Positions 1-61,850 of a DNA stretch of 64,000 nucleotides are shown here, piece by piece. Both the position numbers and the translations under genes were made by a program. Origin of the DNA: Heloderma charlesbogerti (Eukaryota; Chordata; Lepidosauria; Squamata; Helodermatidae); NCBI GenBank assembly GCA_026122225.1, contig JANEZZ010002765.1, forward strand, positions 434,001 to 498,000, read 5' to 3'. The notes beneath the pieces were generated by a model. The model was not told the DNA's origin. It made no database searches and saw only the letters and a list, made by a program, of their open reading frames with translations. How positions within the stretch are numbered: position 1 is the stretch's first letter; every line of letters begins with the position of its first letter.

Positions 1-400
1 CCAACAGTGTAAAGGGCTTTGGCTAGAGATCAAGACCTGGTTGTTCTCCTCTTCCCCTCACTTGGGAGGAAGAGGGCAAGCTGCCAGGGAAGGGCAGCCA
101 TCTCTCTCGGCAAGAGGAAAGCTCAGGAGGAAAGCAGCCTCAAGGCAGCTGTTGCTTAGCGGGATGGCAATGGTACTTTCCTGGCAAGTGACTACCCCAC
201 CAGCTTCCCTTAGTCCCTCTGCTTAGTTGACTGGCAACCATTCATGGTGTGCAACTGGCTGACAGGCAGACTGTTGAGGGCATAGAGCCTGCGGCATAAC
301 AGCTTCAGCCCACTCTGCCAAAGTTCTCTTGAGCATCCTCCCCGCCACAGGATGCAGCAGCAAAAGATTTTCCACCCCGGAGGTGGCGCTCTCAACATAC

Positions 401-51310
<50,910 letters not shown>

Positions 51311-51386
51311 TGCCCCGGCTATGTCCAAGGCGCGGAAACCCACAGAGAACGACAGGCAGCAGCACCCGGACCCCGGGTCCCTTAAG

Positions 51387-51435
51387 TCCCGCCCCCGGCA
51401 GTCCGCCTTCGCTGGCTCCGCCCACTGGGCGGGGC
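51387..51435 (-). promoter_or_regulatory. GC boxes in the PFKL proximal promoter
   Basis: CCCGCCCCC at 51387-51395 and GGGCGGGGC at 51427-51435 are Sp1/KLF-type sites about 80-125 bp upstream of the start codon. Binding is inferred. Confidence 0.6.
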
Positions 51436-51780
51436 GACCTGCTTGGCTCAGCCGCCTCGAGGCGCACGTCACCAGCCGGCCGGGGTCCCCGCGGCAGGTT
51501 GGCTCTCTTGCGGTGGGCTCCCGCTGATGGAGGAGGAGGAGGAGGGCACGTCGAAGCTGCTGCTGCTCTTTTCTGCAAGAGGCTGCTTCTCCTGCATAGG
51601 AGGCCTGCAAAACTGCCCCCCGCCCACTGCCGGGGAGCCATTGGGGTGGAGGGTGGTCAGCCGAGGCTGGCGGCCGTGTCACCGGGGCAGTGAATCCGCT
51701 CTGGGTTTCAGTCGGAACTCGGAAGGAGCTGTTTTCTGCCCCACTGACATTGGGGCCACCAGCCTCCCCTGAGGAGGGCA

Positions 51781-52161
51781 GTTCGGCGGCCTGCAGCCCG
51801 TGAGAACATGAAAAGAGCCGTGCTGGTCCAGACCAAAGGTCCCTCCAACTCCCCCGAGTTCGGTATCCGGTTTCCCACGGGGGCCATCCGGCTGCTTCCA
51901 GGGCACCGACATGCAGAGTGTGAAGGCCACAGCGTTTCCAGACTGCAGCCTTCCCCAGCCTGTCTGGGGATGATAGGATTTGCAGTCCGACACAGGTGGA
52001 GGGCACCCGGTTGGGGAAGGCGTTACTCCCCAGCAAATAGTACGCTGGTGCCTCAGTAGCATGACTAATAGCAACTGATAGCCTTATCCTCTGCTGGTTC
52101 TGTGTACTGTTCTCTCAAAGACATCTAAGTTCGTTACATACTGTGGCAGTGAAATCCATGC
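51781..52161. other. PFKL 5' flank, repeat remnants
   Basis: Contains a partial hAT-like fragment at about 51687-51772 (ACATTGGGGCCACCAGCCTC) and a deleted CAGCCTTCCCCAGCCTG MITE at about 51946-52022. No gene. Confidence 0.55.
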
Positions 52162-52892
52162 ATTGGGTTGGATCCAGACTTAGGCATTCAAGCCTCTGGC
52201 GATACAATTAAACCTGCAGACTGCTGAGTTAGAATTCATCAACAGGTTTAATTCTATCGCCAGAGGCTTGAATCGGGATAACAGATTTTATCACATGAGA
52301 TGTGTTAATTGGCTTACCTAGTGCCAGGATGTTTGTTTTCAGCAATAGCTGCACTGTAAATGACCACTGTTAATAATAACAAAGAGTCTTGTGGCACCTT
52401 AAAGACTCACATTTATTCTGGCATAAGCTTTCATGCAGCTTTATCTCAAGAGATAATACAATCCTATGCATGTTTAGACAGTAAAAAGTCCTACCATTTA
52501 CAGCATGCCCCAGCCAGTAGGGCTGCCTGAAAAGATGCTGGGAGTTGTAAGACATTTTTCTGTGTAAAAGTGCATAGAATTGCGCCTTAAAACATATAAT
52601 TATACAATGCAAAAAGCATTTTGGTCATGCTTTTTTGCTTTGTATGATAATTGTATGTAGAGATAAAAGTTGGATTATTAGGCTTTCAGATATTGTTCAT
52701 TTTCACCAGTTTACTCATGCCAATTGATTAGTTGCTTTTTGGTTTTGGGTTAGGATATATTTCCTGTTTTGAATGGTGAGCCAATTAAACTATGTGAATA
52801 ATGTTAACTGTTAATAATGAGATGTCACTTAATAATGAGATGTGTACTTTTTGCACTGAAATTCCTTCTGATCTCGCTGTTTACAGTTATTT

Positions 52893-52913
52893 CACACACA
52901 CACACACACACAC
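52893..52913. repeat. (AC)n microsatellite
   Basis: About ten AC units upstream of PFKL. Confidence 0.9.
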
Positions 52914-53033
52914 ACCCCCATATGTACTGTATAAACACCTGAAACTTCCCATAATACTCCACACATCTGATGAAGTGGACTATAGTCCACAAAAGCTTAT
53001 GCCAGAATAAGTTGGTCTTTAAGGTGCCACAAG

Positions 53034-53717
53034 TTTGCTGGTTTGAAACTCAACATAAAAAAAACTAAGATCATGGCATCTGGCCCCATCACTTCCAGGC
53101 ATATAGAAGGGGAAGAAATGGAAGCAGTGACAGATTTTATTTTCTTGAGCTCCATGACTGTAGCCATGAAATTAAAAGACGCTTGCTCCTTGGGAGGAAA
53201 GCTATGGCAAACCTAGACAGCATAGTAAGCAGAGACATCACCTTGCCGACAAAGGTCCGTATAATCAAAGCTATGGTTTTCCCAGTAGTAACGTATGGCT
53301 GTGAGAGCTGGACTGTAAGGAAGGCTGAGCACCGAAGAATTGATGTTTTCGAGCGGTGGTGCTGGAGAAGACTCTTATGAGTCCTCTGGACTGCAAGGAG
53401 GTCAAATCAGTCAATCCTAAAGGAAATCAATCCTGAGTGCTCATTGGAAGGACAGATACTGAAGCTGAAGCTCAAATATTTTGGCCACCTAATGCGAAGA
53501 GAAAACTCACTGGAAAAGACCCTGATGCTGGGAAAGATTGAAGGCAAAAGGAGAAGGGGACGGCAGAGGATGAGATGGCTAGATAGCATCACCGATGCAA
53601 TGAATATGAACTTGAGCACATGCCGGGAGAGAGCGGAGGACAGGAAGGCCTGGCGTGCTATGGTCCATGGGGTCACGAAGAGTCGGACACAAGTTAATGA
53701 CTGAACAACAACAACAA
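53034..53717 (+). mobile_element. BovB LINE 3' part, reverse transcriptase C-terminus
   Basis: The plus strand encodes BovB ORF2 end: LLLGRKAMANLDSI, ITLPTKVRIIKAMVFPVVTY, GCESWTVRKAEHRRIDVFER, then after a TGA (a decayed CGA-type codon at the RLLRV position) ILKEINPE, FGHLMRRE, SLEKTLMLGKIEGKRRRGRQ and AMVHGVTKSRTQVND, ending in (AAC)n. An internal deletion with frameshift lies near 53150. It is inactive, and split between the ACAAG and ACTCT of the surrounding TIR element. Confidence 0.93.
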
Positions 53718-53746
53718 AGACTCTGTTTTCCTGGATCCAACCCAAT

Positions 53747-54550
53747 AATTACGTGTTGTCTCTACACCATGCATGGTTTCACAAATATCTGTCGTGATAA
53801 CACTTCTCCGCACCACCTGCCCCCATAGTTGCCTTTTTTCTAAACTTTTATCATGGAATCGCCCTGCCTCATTCACAGAATATTACAGACAACATCGTCT
53901 TCAACTTGTAACCTTCCCACATTTTCTCTCCACTTGTTCCATCTTTTTTCTTTCCACAAAAGAAATCCATCTGCATACGGATTTCCCCAGCTTTCACCAC
54001 CACATAGAAGACATCACGACAGCAGCAGGAGGTGTTTATCATCTCCGTTACCCTCTGGAACACCCTTGCCAGTCATGTGACTACATTCAGCTACTGACCG
54101 CTCTTGCCCAATAATCTCAAGTTACAGGATGCATAAGCCGCTATGTAAATTTATCATATTCAGTGCAACATGGGACTCCACCAGTTTTGGCCGTACAGGC
54201 ATGGAACTTAAAATTCAAGGCACTTCTGAGTTTTATGAAATGAAACATGATCTGTTTTTCTTCTGGAAAATTGCTGTGACTGTAATTGCGTTGCTATGTT
54301 TTTAGGGTTTGGTGCAATAACTTATTCAAAATCCCAGCAGTGCACCTCCCAAAGCAGGCCTTCTGCGGCCACAGTTAGTTCAGCTGGCCCTGCTGGCCTG
54401 TTAGTTCAGCTGGCTCTGCAAAGAAGTGGGGGGAAGCATCCCAGCTGCTTGCAAATGGCCAAATGTAGCTTTTCTATTGAGTTTAGTAATTCTAGCTTTT
54501 CTAGTAATTTCTGTTGCACTAGAATATCCCAGCATCTCTCTTCCCCACTT
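53747..54550. other. Intergenic stretch
   Basis: I see no repeat family or exon that I can name between the nested MITE and the inverted repeat. Confidence 0.5.
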
Positions 54551-54744
54551 TCCAACCATACACTGGTTCTCTTCCCAACCACCCTACACTGTCTGAGGCT
54601 GCAGTCCTATGTACATTTATTTGTCTAGGAGCAGTAAGCCCCATTGGTATGGAGTGGGCTATGTAAACATACATAGGATTGTGCTTGTAGAGAGTGATTT
54701 TAGAAGCCTTTGAATTATTAACAGGAGCAGTAGTTTAGTCATAA
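54551..54744. repeat. 193-bp inverted repeat, right copy
   Basis: Reverse complement of 43193-43385 with only three differences. Lies about 3.2 kb upstream of the PFKL start codon. Confidence 0.93.
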
Positions 54745-57700
54745 TCAGGAGCCCATCAACACAAGAGAAGGGGTTGTCATTTGAGCTGGTAATTGTCTAC
54801 TACCTGACATTTCCTGGGGGAAAGCAAATATGTACAGGGGCATACCATATGAAAACCTGGGAGGAAGGAAAAAACCCTAGCCCACACAACCTTAAATTTA
54901 TCTCTACAGGTATTCAGCAGTTGTTCTGCCCAACTAGGCCCAACCCATTATATTTGATCTAGGAAGCCTGTAATCTCATCAGTCCTGAGTCTGGGTAAAA
55001 GCTAAAGTTTCCTAGCCTTGCTTGTTAAAAGCTTTACAGCAGGATGCTGGGATTTGTACCAAACACACAAAATCTATAGTTTAATCAAAGCTGGAGCCAG
55101 AATCACATAGGTGAGGTTTCAGCTAATTGTTGAAAGGAGATTTTTCTTGTTCCTGCAAAATCTGCTACCTTGAAATCATTGAATTTAGACACTGCTACTA
55201 ATAGGATTAATCCAGCTGCATGGAAAGAGTTTTTTGGTTTAGCTTTGGAAGTGAGTTAATACAAAGATAGCTTGGTCAACACATTTCTTGGTTTTAAAAT
55301 GTTCACGAAGGAAGATGCAAATAAGTTGTAAAACCTCATATCTTTTCAAATGTTCTATTAGCCCAGTGGGAGGCAAGGTAGAGTGTACATAAGCTGAGTT
55401 TACTTGTCACATCACCTGGAGTCCGTCACATCATCCAAAGACTATGACTATGACATCATGATTCATCTCTGGACTGACTCCCTGCCGTTGTTTATATACA
55501 TATAATTGTTTAACTGCGTCAATAAGCTGCTTTTGTTCATGGAATAATGTCTGGACACATTTGTTCTCCTTTGCAAACTACTAAGGGTTACAGAGTTCTG
55601 GCTCCAAGCAATGTAACCAGTTTCACACCAATTTGTCTGCTGTAGTTTCCCTGTCTGTCTTGCCACAGACAGAGCCGCCGTGGGCTGCAGAGGTCTCTAC
55701 AACCTAGAATATGGCAGTCTGCACTGTAGCTCTTTTTTTCAAGGCATTGTTGTGCCAGAATTTATTTCTAAAGGAATTGCTTCTATGTGGGCACATATTA
55801 ATACTGTGCAGTATACTCTTTTTATAACGCCATTCTGAGCCACATACCAATGTATAGTGCTGCAAAATAAGGGGAGAAGTGGGGGATGTTTGCAAGGTCA
55901 CATGGGCCATTTCTGAAAAATGTTTTTTTCCTCTTAGGGAAATGCATGTACACCTGAGCAGATTGTTAACTATGCAGTTATTTTGTGGGTGGTTTCACTC
56001 CAGTTTCTTACAGTGATTTTACTGACAGTCATGAGAAAACTTCCTTGGACACCTCCTCCAAACATTCCAAACTTCATTGCCTTCAAAAGCGAAGCATGGC
56101 AAGGAAGAAAGATTGCTTTAAGTCTCTGTTTGATTTGACACACCAAACCAACCTCAAAAACATTACAGCAGTTGCGCAAACCTGCACGGCTTTGCAAGTG
56201 CAGTTCTTTGCTGAAAACTAAACACTTATTCACTAATTGTGAACAGTTATTCACAGCTGTGTTTATGGCCATTTAAAAGTAGTGCCGCCCCCCACCCCCC
56301 AGTAATGGATAACCATTCAGCCTGGTCAACAATGATTAGCAAATGGAGGACATTCTTCTATTTACTGCCCACAGGACCAGCCCCCCTCCCCCCCTCAGCC
56401 CAAGGTGAAAATGTGAAGGCAAAGAAGAAAAGTTGCCAAATCAGTTCTGCTGGCTGAGGCCAGTCATAATAGTGTACTGCTTGCCCACACTGAAATCACT
56501 AGTGCAGGGACACCGCAATTGTCTTGGCTGGGCATGAGGCCTAGGGGAAGCAGATGGCACAACAGCACTCACTGTTTCTCTGGGTCATGCTAAGCATGGC
56601 AGGATCAAGGCAGGAATTTGAAGAGCACGTTGCACAAAGTGCTTGGCTATAAGGGGCTTTTGTCCCAGCAAAGAACGGCAGTCAACTGAGGCCTTAGGAA
56701 GATTGACAGAGCCTGGACTTTCAGTGGCTCCACTCGTGCTGGATGTTTATACAAGTCCTTAAAGGACCAGGGTCTGTTTCTGAAGTCTCATGCTCTTTCC
56801 TGGCTGAGGAACAGGAGAAGCTGTGGGGGAATCTTCTCAGAGTCAGATGATGGGAGAGCTACATCCTTTTGCCAGGATGGTATAGAAGGGGGTTGTTGAG
56901 GGTCTCCCCTGAAGTGGGGCAGCCAATGACCCATCTGAATCTGAGTTGGCTTCTCATTTGGTTTAAGATAGTCTATTTAAAGTGCTGCACCTGTTTTGGA
57001 GTTCTTTGGTGGGTCACATATGTTCTATCCTAATTCTGGAAAAGAGGATGCCAACGGTTATGCTGGCTGGCAATGAGGGGAGTTGTAGCCCAACACATCT
57101 GGGGGGGGCACCAGCTTGGGCAAGGCTGCTCTAAAAAAGAGAGAGACAGAGAGATAGAGTAGGTGGCCCTAAGTTGATTGTCATCAGTTTTTCACAACCC
57201 CGCAGTCACCTCTGCATATCATATTCTCCATCCTGTCCGTATGGTTTATCTGCTTTGGGAAAATGAGAACTTTGCTTGCACTTCCTGCCTCCTTAGGGAT
57301 GGCGTGCTCTTAAGGCTAGTGAGCCTTAGCTCACAGTTTCCCTGCTTTTTGATGCTTGGCTGAAAGCTGTATAGCCTTAACTTTGTATTGTGTAAACTGT
57401 AGATTTTTTGTTTATTGAATTTATTTAAGTGTCCACCACCAGTCCAGGGACTGATAACCAGTTTGTCCCTCCCCATATTTATGATGGAGAGATCATCCTG
57501 TTGTGGCTGTAGGCTGGTCATTTTTCTTCAATAGGTACATTGCCGGTTAATAGTCCAGGAGAGCTGGCTGATGGTGGAGCCAAACCTTAGGCCTGGTCCT
57601 CTAATAGTTGGGAATCTCTCAAGTGTTTTGAATGACATACCCATCAGAGCTTGGAGAAGGCAACATGCATCCAAGCCCCTGTCTACATGGCACCGCTTTC

Positions 57701-58629
57701 AGCTTCAAATTAGCTTCTGCTGTGATACACTCGCGATTTACTGCGGGCTTCCCTAACAGACTCCGCCGTGCCCTTTTCTTGCCATTATATTTTAATGTGC
57801 AGCTGTGCAGTCTTGTGAGCGTGGAGGTGCAACACTTCAGTGGCTATTTTGTATTTTAGGGGTTCTGTTGTGTCTGTCCGTCCCTCATTAGGTTAAATGT
57901 GGGTGTTCTGTGCGCCTTCATTTCCACACCATCTGTCAGTTCCCTAGCCTGAGACTCTTGCGATGGTTCACACTCACAAGGCGTGAGCAGTACATGCCTA
58001 CCCATCACTCTGAAATGGTGGCCAGAGTAAAGTTGGTCCTCCCCCAAGACCTGCCCCCTGGCCCTTGGGCACTGAGTCCAAAAGCAACCATTGCAAAGAT
58101 ACGAAGCTGCAAAAAAATGCAAAAGTGTGATTAAATAAATGAAAACGCCTCTCTATGTCTCTGTAACTGTGCAGCTGCAAAGGGACAGGGGGAGTAAAGG
58201 GGCATCACAGAATGACGCAAGCACTACGCATGCCTGCAACACACCCACCACAAAATGCGAAGTCAGTTTGGGGAAGGGACAGATGGCTCGCAGCCATGGG
58301 AAACCCGCAGCAAACGAAAGATATCGTAGCAAAATGCCTCCTTGGAAATCAGCGTTTTCCAGGAGAAAACCACAGAAGGCTGCCAAGTGGCAATTGCGTC
58401 ATCTCTCCTGAAGGGCCTTGACTCACAGCTGCCCTGGAATAAAAGGCTCTTGTAGATGGGGGTGTGGGGCCCACTTGAGGAGGGGGTTGTTTGTGTGTGA
58501 GCACGCCCACCCATACATGTGTGTAAAATAGCAATGGGCAGTTTCGGGGGAGGAAGATACTTGTGAACTGGTTGATGGTGAGTTGGTTGACTTCTGGGGT
58601 ACAGGATTTGTCTCTGGAGACTTGATGTG
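54745..58629. other. Intergenic region, mostly non-repetitive
   Basis: Apart from a partial CAGCCTTCCCCAACCTG MITE at about 57050-57135 and C-runs near 56280 and 56385, I recognise no repeat and no exon. AIRE, the upstream neighbour of PFKL in mammals, would be expected here on the minus strand; no PHD-finger or SAND-like reading frame is visible. Confidence 0.5.
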
Positions 58630-58637
58630 CTCTAGTG

Positions 58638-59064
58638 CAGGGGTCACCAAACCCTGGGCTGCGGACCGTTACCGGTCCGTGGCCTGTCAGCAACGGGGCT
58701 GCAGGGGTGTGCGAAACCCCATCACCTTGGGTCTGGGGGGGGGGAGGCGATCCATCCCTCCCCCCCTGGAATCCTTGCTGGCCCTGGCCAGCTCCGCTCC
58801 GCGGCGAGTCCATGGAGCTGCTGGCTGGCTCTGGGCGCTGGCGGACTTCTGGCCGCTGGGACGCAAATGGTGTCCGCTATGCGGACGCCATTTGCGTCCC
58901 TGTTCTACAAGTAATAGGCTATGTAAATCTTTATATAGCCGATTACTGCAAAGATTAGGGATGCAAATGGCGTCCCAGCAGCTGGAAGTCTGCCAGCAGA
59001 ACCCCCTGCCGGTCCGTGGAAAAACTGGACCACTCCCTGGCGTTAAAAAGGTTGGGGACCGCTG
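58638..59064. mobile_element. hAT MITE (CAGGGGTCACC termini), perfect 8-bp TSD, with palindrome cassette
   Basis: 427-bp element from CAGGGGTCACCAAACC to GGTTGGGGACCGCTG, flanked by identical CTCTAGTG at 58630-58637 and 59065-59072. The interior carries GGGACGCAAATGG..CCATTTGCGTCCC and a TAGGCTATGTAAA hairpin. In the same order it has the GC-rich GGAATCC/CTCCGCTCCG block of the TAGGGATG family, so it is a chimeric or related element. Confidence 0.93.
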
Positions 59065-59753
59065 CTCTAGTGGATCTGCTGCCCTGGAGAAGTTCCTCTT
59101 GCCACCACTTGTATATTTATAGTCAAAGCAAGTATTACAGATAACATAAGTCTCTCCAGTGCTCTCTCAACAAAAGGAAATGAAAGATCAGTAGTGCAGC
59201 CTCTGGAATGTCTCGTTCAGGGATGTGGGTAGTGACCAAAAATATGTGTTATGCATTCGCACCTCAATGTGTTTTAATTTCAAAAGTCAACCACGACCCA
59301 AAACCAAAGCTTTGCCTGGGGCTCTGCTTTCTGCAGAAAACAGTGTTTTTCTTGTTTCCTTTCCCCTATTTAAATAGCACTTTGTTTAGATATTTTGAAT
59401 CACTTCCTCGCACATCTTTTTCTTCTCTTCCCCGCCTGCCCCCCATTTCAGACAATATAAGCTTGGCAATAACCAGGAAATGCTTGGTATTTTAAAACCA
59501 TTTCCCAGATACAGTCTGGGATGTGGCAGCATTACAGCTGGGGAGAAGAGGGGCGAGGCCTGGCAAGGAAAAGGCGTCAGTTCCTCTGCTTCAGATGAGA
59601 ACACTGGAAGGAAGATATAAAACATGCCCCACCCTCCCATTCCCAACCAACCCAGGCCTCCCTCCTCCCGTCCTGGCTGGACAAGTTAGAGAGGCGGATC
59701 TCTGGGTGGTGTGCTTGTCCTCCCCAAGGAAAACAGCTCGCAGTGGCTTGAGG

Positions 59754-59763
59754 GATAAAAAGC
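59754..59763 (+). promoter_or_regulatory. TATA-like box upstream of the signal-peptide exon
   Basis: GATAAAAAGC lies 70 bp before the ATG of the candidate exon; a start about 30 bp downstream would leave a 5' UTR of about 50 bases. Another TATAAAA-like stretch is near 59615. Confidence 0.5.
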
Positions 59764-59833
59764 TGGGCTTCCCCTCCACAGACTGTAACATCTCACAGCA
59801 CCTTCAGCATCAAAGCGCTCCTGGCTTTTGCAA

Positions 59834-59909
59834 ATGAGCCATCACCCAATGGGAATGTTGCTCCTGCAAATACTCCTCCTGTCTCTCTGCCACTGGGTGC
59901 ATGGTGCAG
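59834..59909 (+). CDS. First coding exon of a secreted or membrane protein (possible ICOSLG)
   Basis: Seen directly: an open frame MSHHPMGMLLLQILLLSLCH then WVHGA, ending after the first base of the next codon at a GTAAGTGG donor. The hydrophobic run (MLLLQILLLSLC) followed by small residues is a classic signal peptide. A phase-1 donor after the signal peptide is usual in immunoglobulin-superfamily genes. In mammals ICOSLG lies upstream of PFKL and is transcribed away from it, which fits strand and place here. No Ig-domain exon is found before 64000, so identity is inference. The start could be any of the three in-frame ATGs (59834, 59849, 59855). Confidence 0.6.
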
Positions 59910-61850
59910 GTAAGTGGACAGGCATTGCTCTCCAAGGGTGCTTCCAGACAGAAGGCTCCTAACTTTCTAGGAGCCCCCAAAAGGCATTGTGCAGCTGTTT
60001 TATCTTCTTTTCCATAACAGATTTTTTTGTGAGAAGAAAAAAGTTGGAAGACGTGGTGTGAAACATGGCAGGGCTACAAAGAGAAGACATTGTTATATGG
60101 ACCTCCTGTAGAATTCAATGAACAAGGCAGGCTGATTGCACTGTAAAAGCCTTGTTTGGAAGCACCCTATGACTGCTACTGCTGTAAAGATATATGTTGT
60201 TAGGGCTGGGAACTGTGTATGTTCAAGTGTAGATTAATGAAGCTGAGAGGATACTTGTTCTGTAAAACTTTTAAGTGGGGGGAGGGGGATGCTGGATTTG
60301 TACTGCTTAGAGATCCATATGTGTCTGATCTATATGAGTATCTCTCCTTCCATATTAACGTGCCTGTTCTCTAAGATTACCTGCTGAGACCCTTCTCCGT
60401 GTACTTCTTCAGACATCACCTACAAGGGAGAGGGTTTTCTCAGCAGTGGTGCCCCAGTTTATGGGATGCACCTTGCAAAGCAATTCGCCTGGTGCCAACA
60501 ATGCTATCATTTAGATGTCAGGCAAACTCATTTTTATTTACCAGGTATTTAAATAGATTTTACTGACTTAACTGAGCAAGCTTTAGGTGGCAAACCTAAA
60601 CACGGCTATTAGGGAGTAAACCCCGTAGAACACAGTGGGATTTACTTCTGAATAAACGTGCATACAATTGAGCTGTTAGTCTGTTTTAAAGCTTTATCTG
60701 GAATGTGTGTGTTTTATATGCTGTACATCACCCTGAAATCTGATATGACAAAGGGCGGTATATACATGTTTTAAATAAATGAAGTAAATAAATGAATGAA
60801 TGAATAAAAAATAGAATGAAGGTGTTATGTAATTTAGAAAAAAATCAGGATGACGAATATTTGGAAAGCCTAGCTATGATTTGTAAGTGAGACTTCAAAA
60901 CAGCTCAGTGTCTGGCAAAAACAACAGTGCAAGACGCAAAGTGGAACTAGAAATCAACTTCAGTGACATGTTTAAGATCCTGTTATGGAACAGTTCCTGT
61001 TGGTCCAACCAGGACAGACTTCCCCAATCCATTTTTTAAAGAAGATACCCCAGAGATGTTATATTGTGCAATTAGAAATACCCATTATGTTCTACGGAGC
61101 AATGACTTTCTGAAATAAGGAATTATCCCTTAAGGTAGGGCACATCTACAAGAGTGGTATGCAGTTTCACTGGATCCTGAGCAATGACCCACTCATATTA
61201 ATCCTTGCAGTTCCTTCCCATGTGCACACACATGCCTCCTGTTCTCCCATGCACCCTTATTCCACACATGCACATTCCAGCTGCCCACACTCCACTGTTT
61301 GATGAGTGCTACTCTCAATATCGAATGCAACTTCTGCTTTATTAAGAACTCAGGGTCAGGAATGTGGCCTACAGAGACAGCTTCTCCTCCACAGTGCTAT
61401 GATGGGCCAGGCCATCTATCTACTCTTCTCCTATATGAACCAGGACCCTGCCTCTGCCATATTGGAAATGGAGCAGAGAACGGTCAGGAGAAGAAGTTAC
61501 AGCTAGAGAGTGACCATGTTCGCATGCCCATTTAAGCTAGCAATTCTGGCTTGTTAAATGGCATTGTGAATGAGCTGCATACTAGTGTGCACAAACCTTT
61601 CACTCCTGCTTCGCTTCTCCCTTCATGTGACCAGGTAGACAAATTAGGAAGGGGAGAGCTTCATGTTACATCCAAACCCAGAATGGTGGTTTATTGTGCT
61701 TAAACCAGGATTTGTAAGCCAACTTCAAACCATGGTTCAAGGCTGGTTTACAATCTTGGCTGGAGTGCAATAAACCATAATGCTGGGTTTGGATGTAACA
61801 CAAAGAGCTCTCCATCCTGGTTTGTTTACCCAGTCATGCAAAGTGGGAGT
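59910..61850 (+). other. Intron downstream of the signal-peptide exon
   Basis: Holds a TIR element with GGGTGCTTCCAGAC / GGAAGCACCC ends at about 59937-60170 (relative at 41500), an L2-like LINE remnant at about 60370-60580 with a tail to about 60810 including (AATG)n, a Harbinger-like repeat at about 60600-60670, and a half TIR element at about 61520-61850 related to 35313-35715. No IgV-type exon seen. Confidence 0.5.

Larger units (their letters stand above)
52162..53746. mobile_element. TIR MITE with nested insertions (outer shell)
   Basis: ATTGGGTTGGATCCAG at 52162-52177 and its exact reverse complement at 53731-53746 are 16-bp TIRs. Just inside the left end lies a hairpin with 31-bp arms (52186-52216, 52243-52273; one mismatch). 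A second TIR element (GAGTCTTGTGGCACCTTAAAG and its inverse; about 52383-53727) is inserted, itself carrying a Harbinger-like MITE (about 52457-52587) and a BovB copy. Confidence 0.72.

Noticed and set aside
57856..58440. Possible AIRE or other gene exons upstream of PFKL on the minus strand
   Set aside because: No PHD, SAND or CARD-like motif and no coherent acceptor-exon-donor set could be read.
61299..61535. Possible Ig-domain exon of the candidate ICOSLG gene
   Set aside because: The frame lacks the Cys..Trp..Cys pattern of an Ig fold and flanking splice sites.
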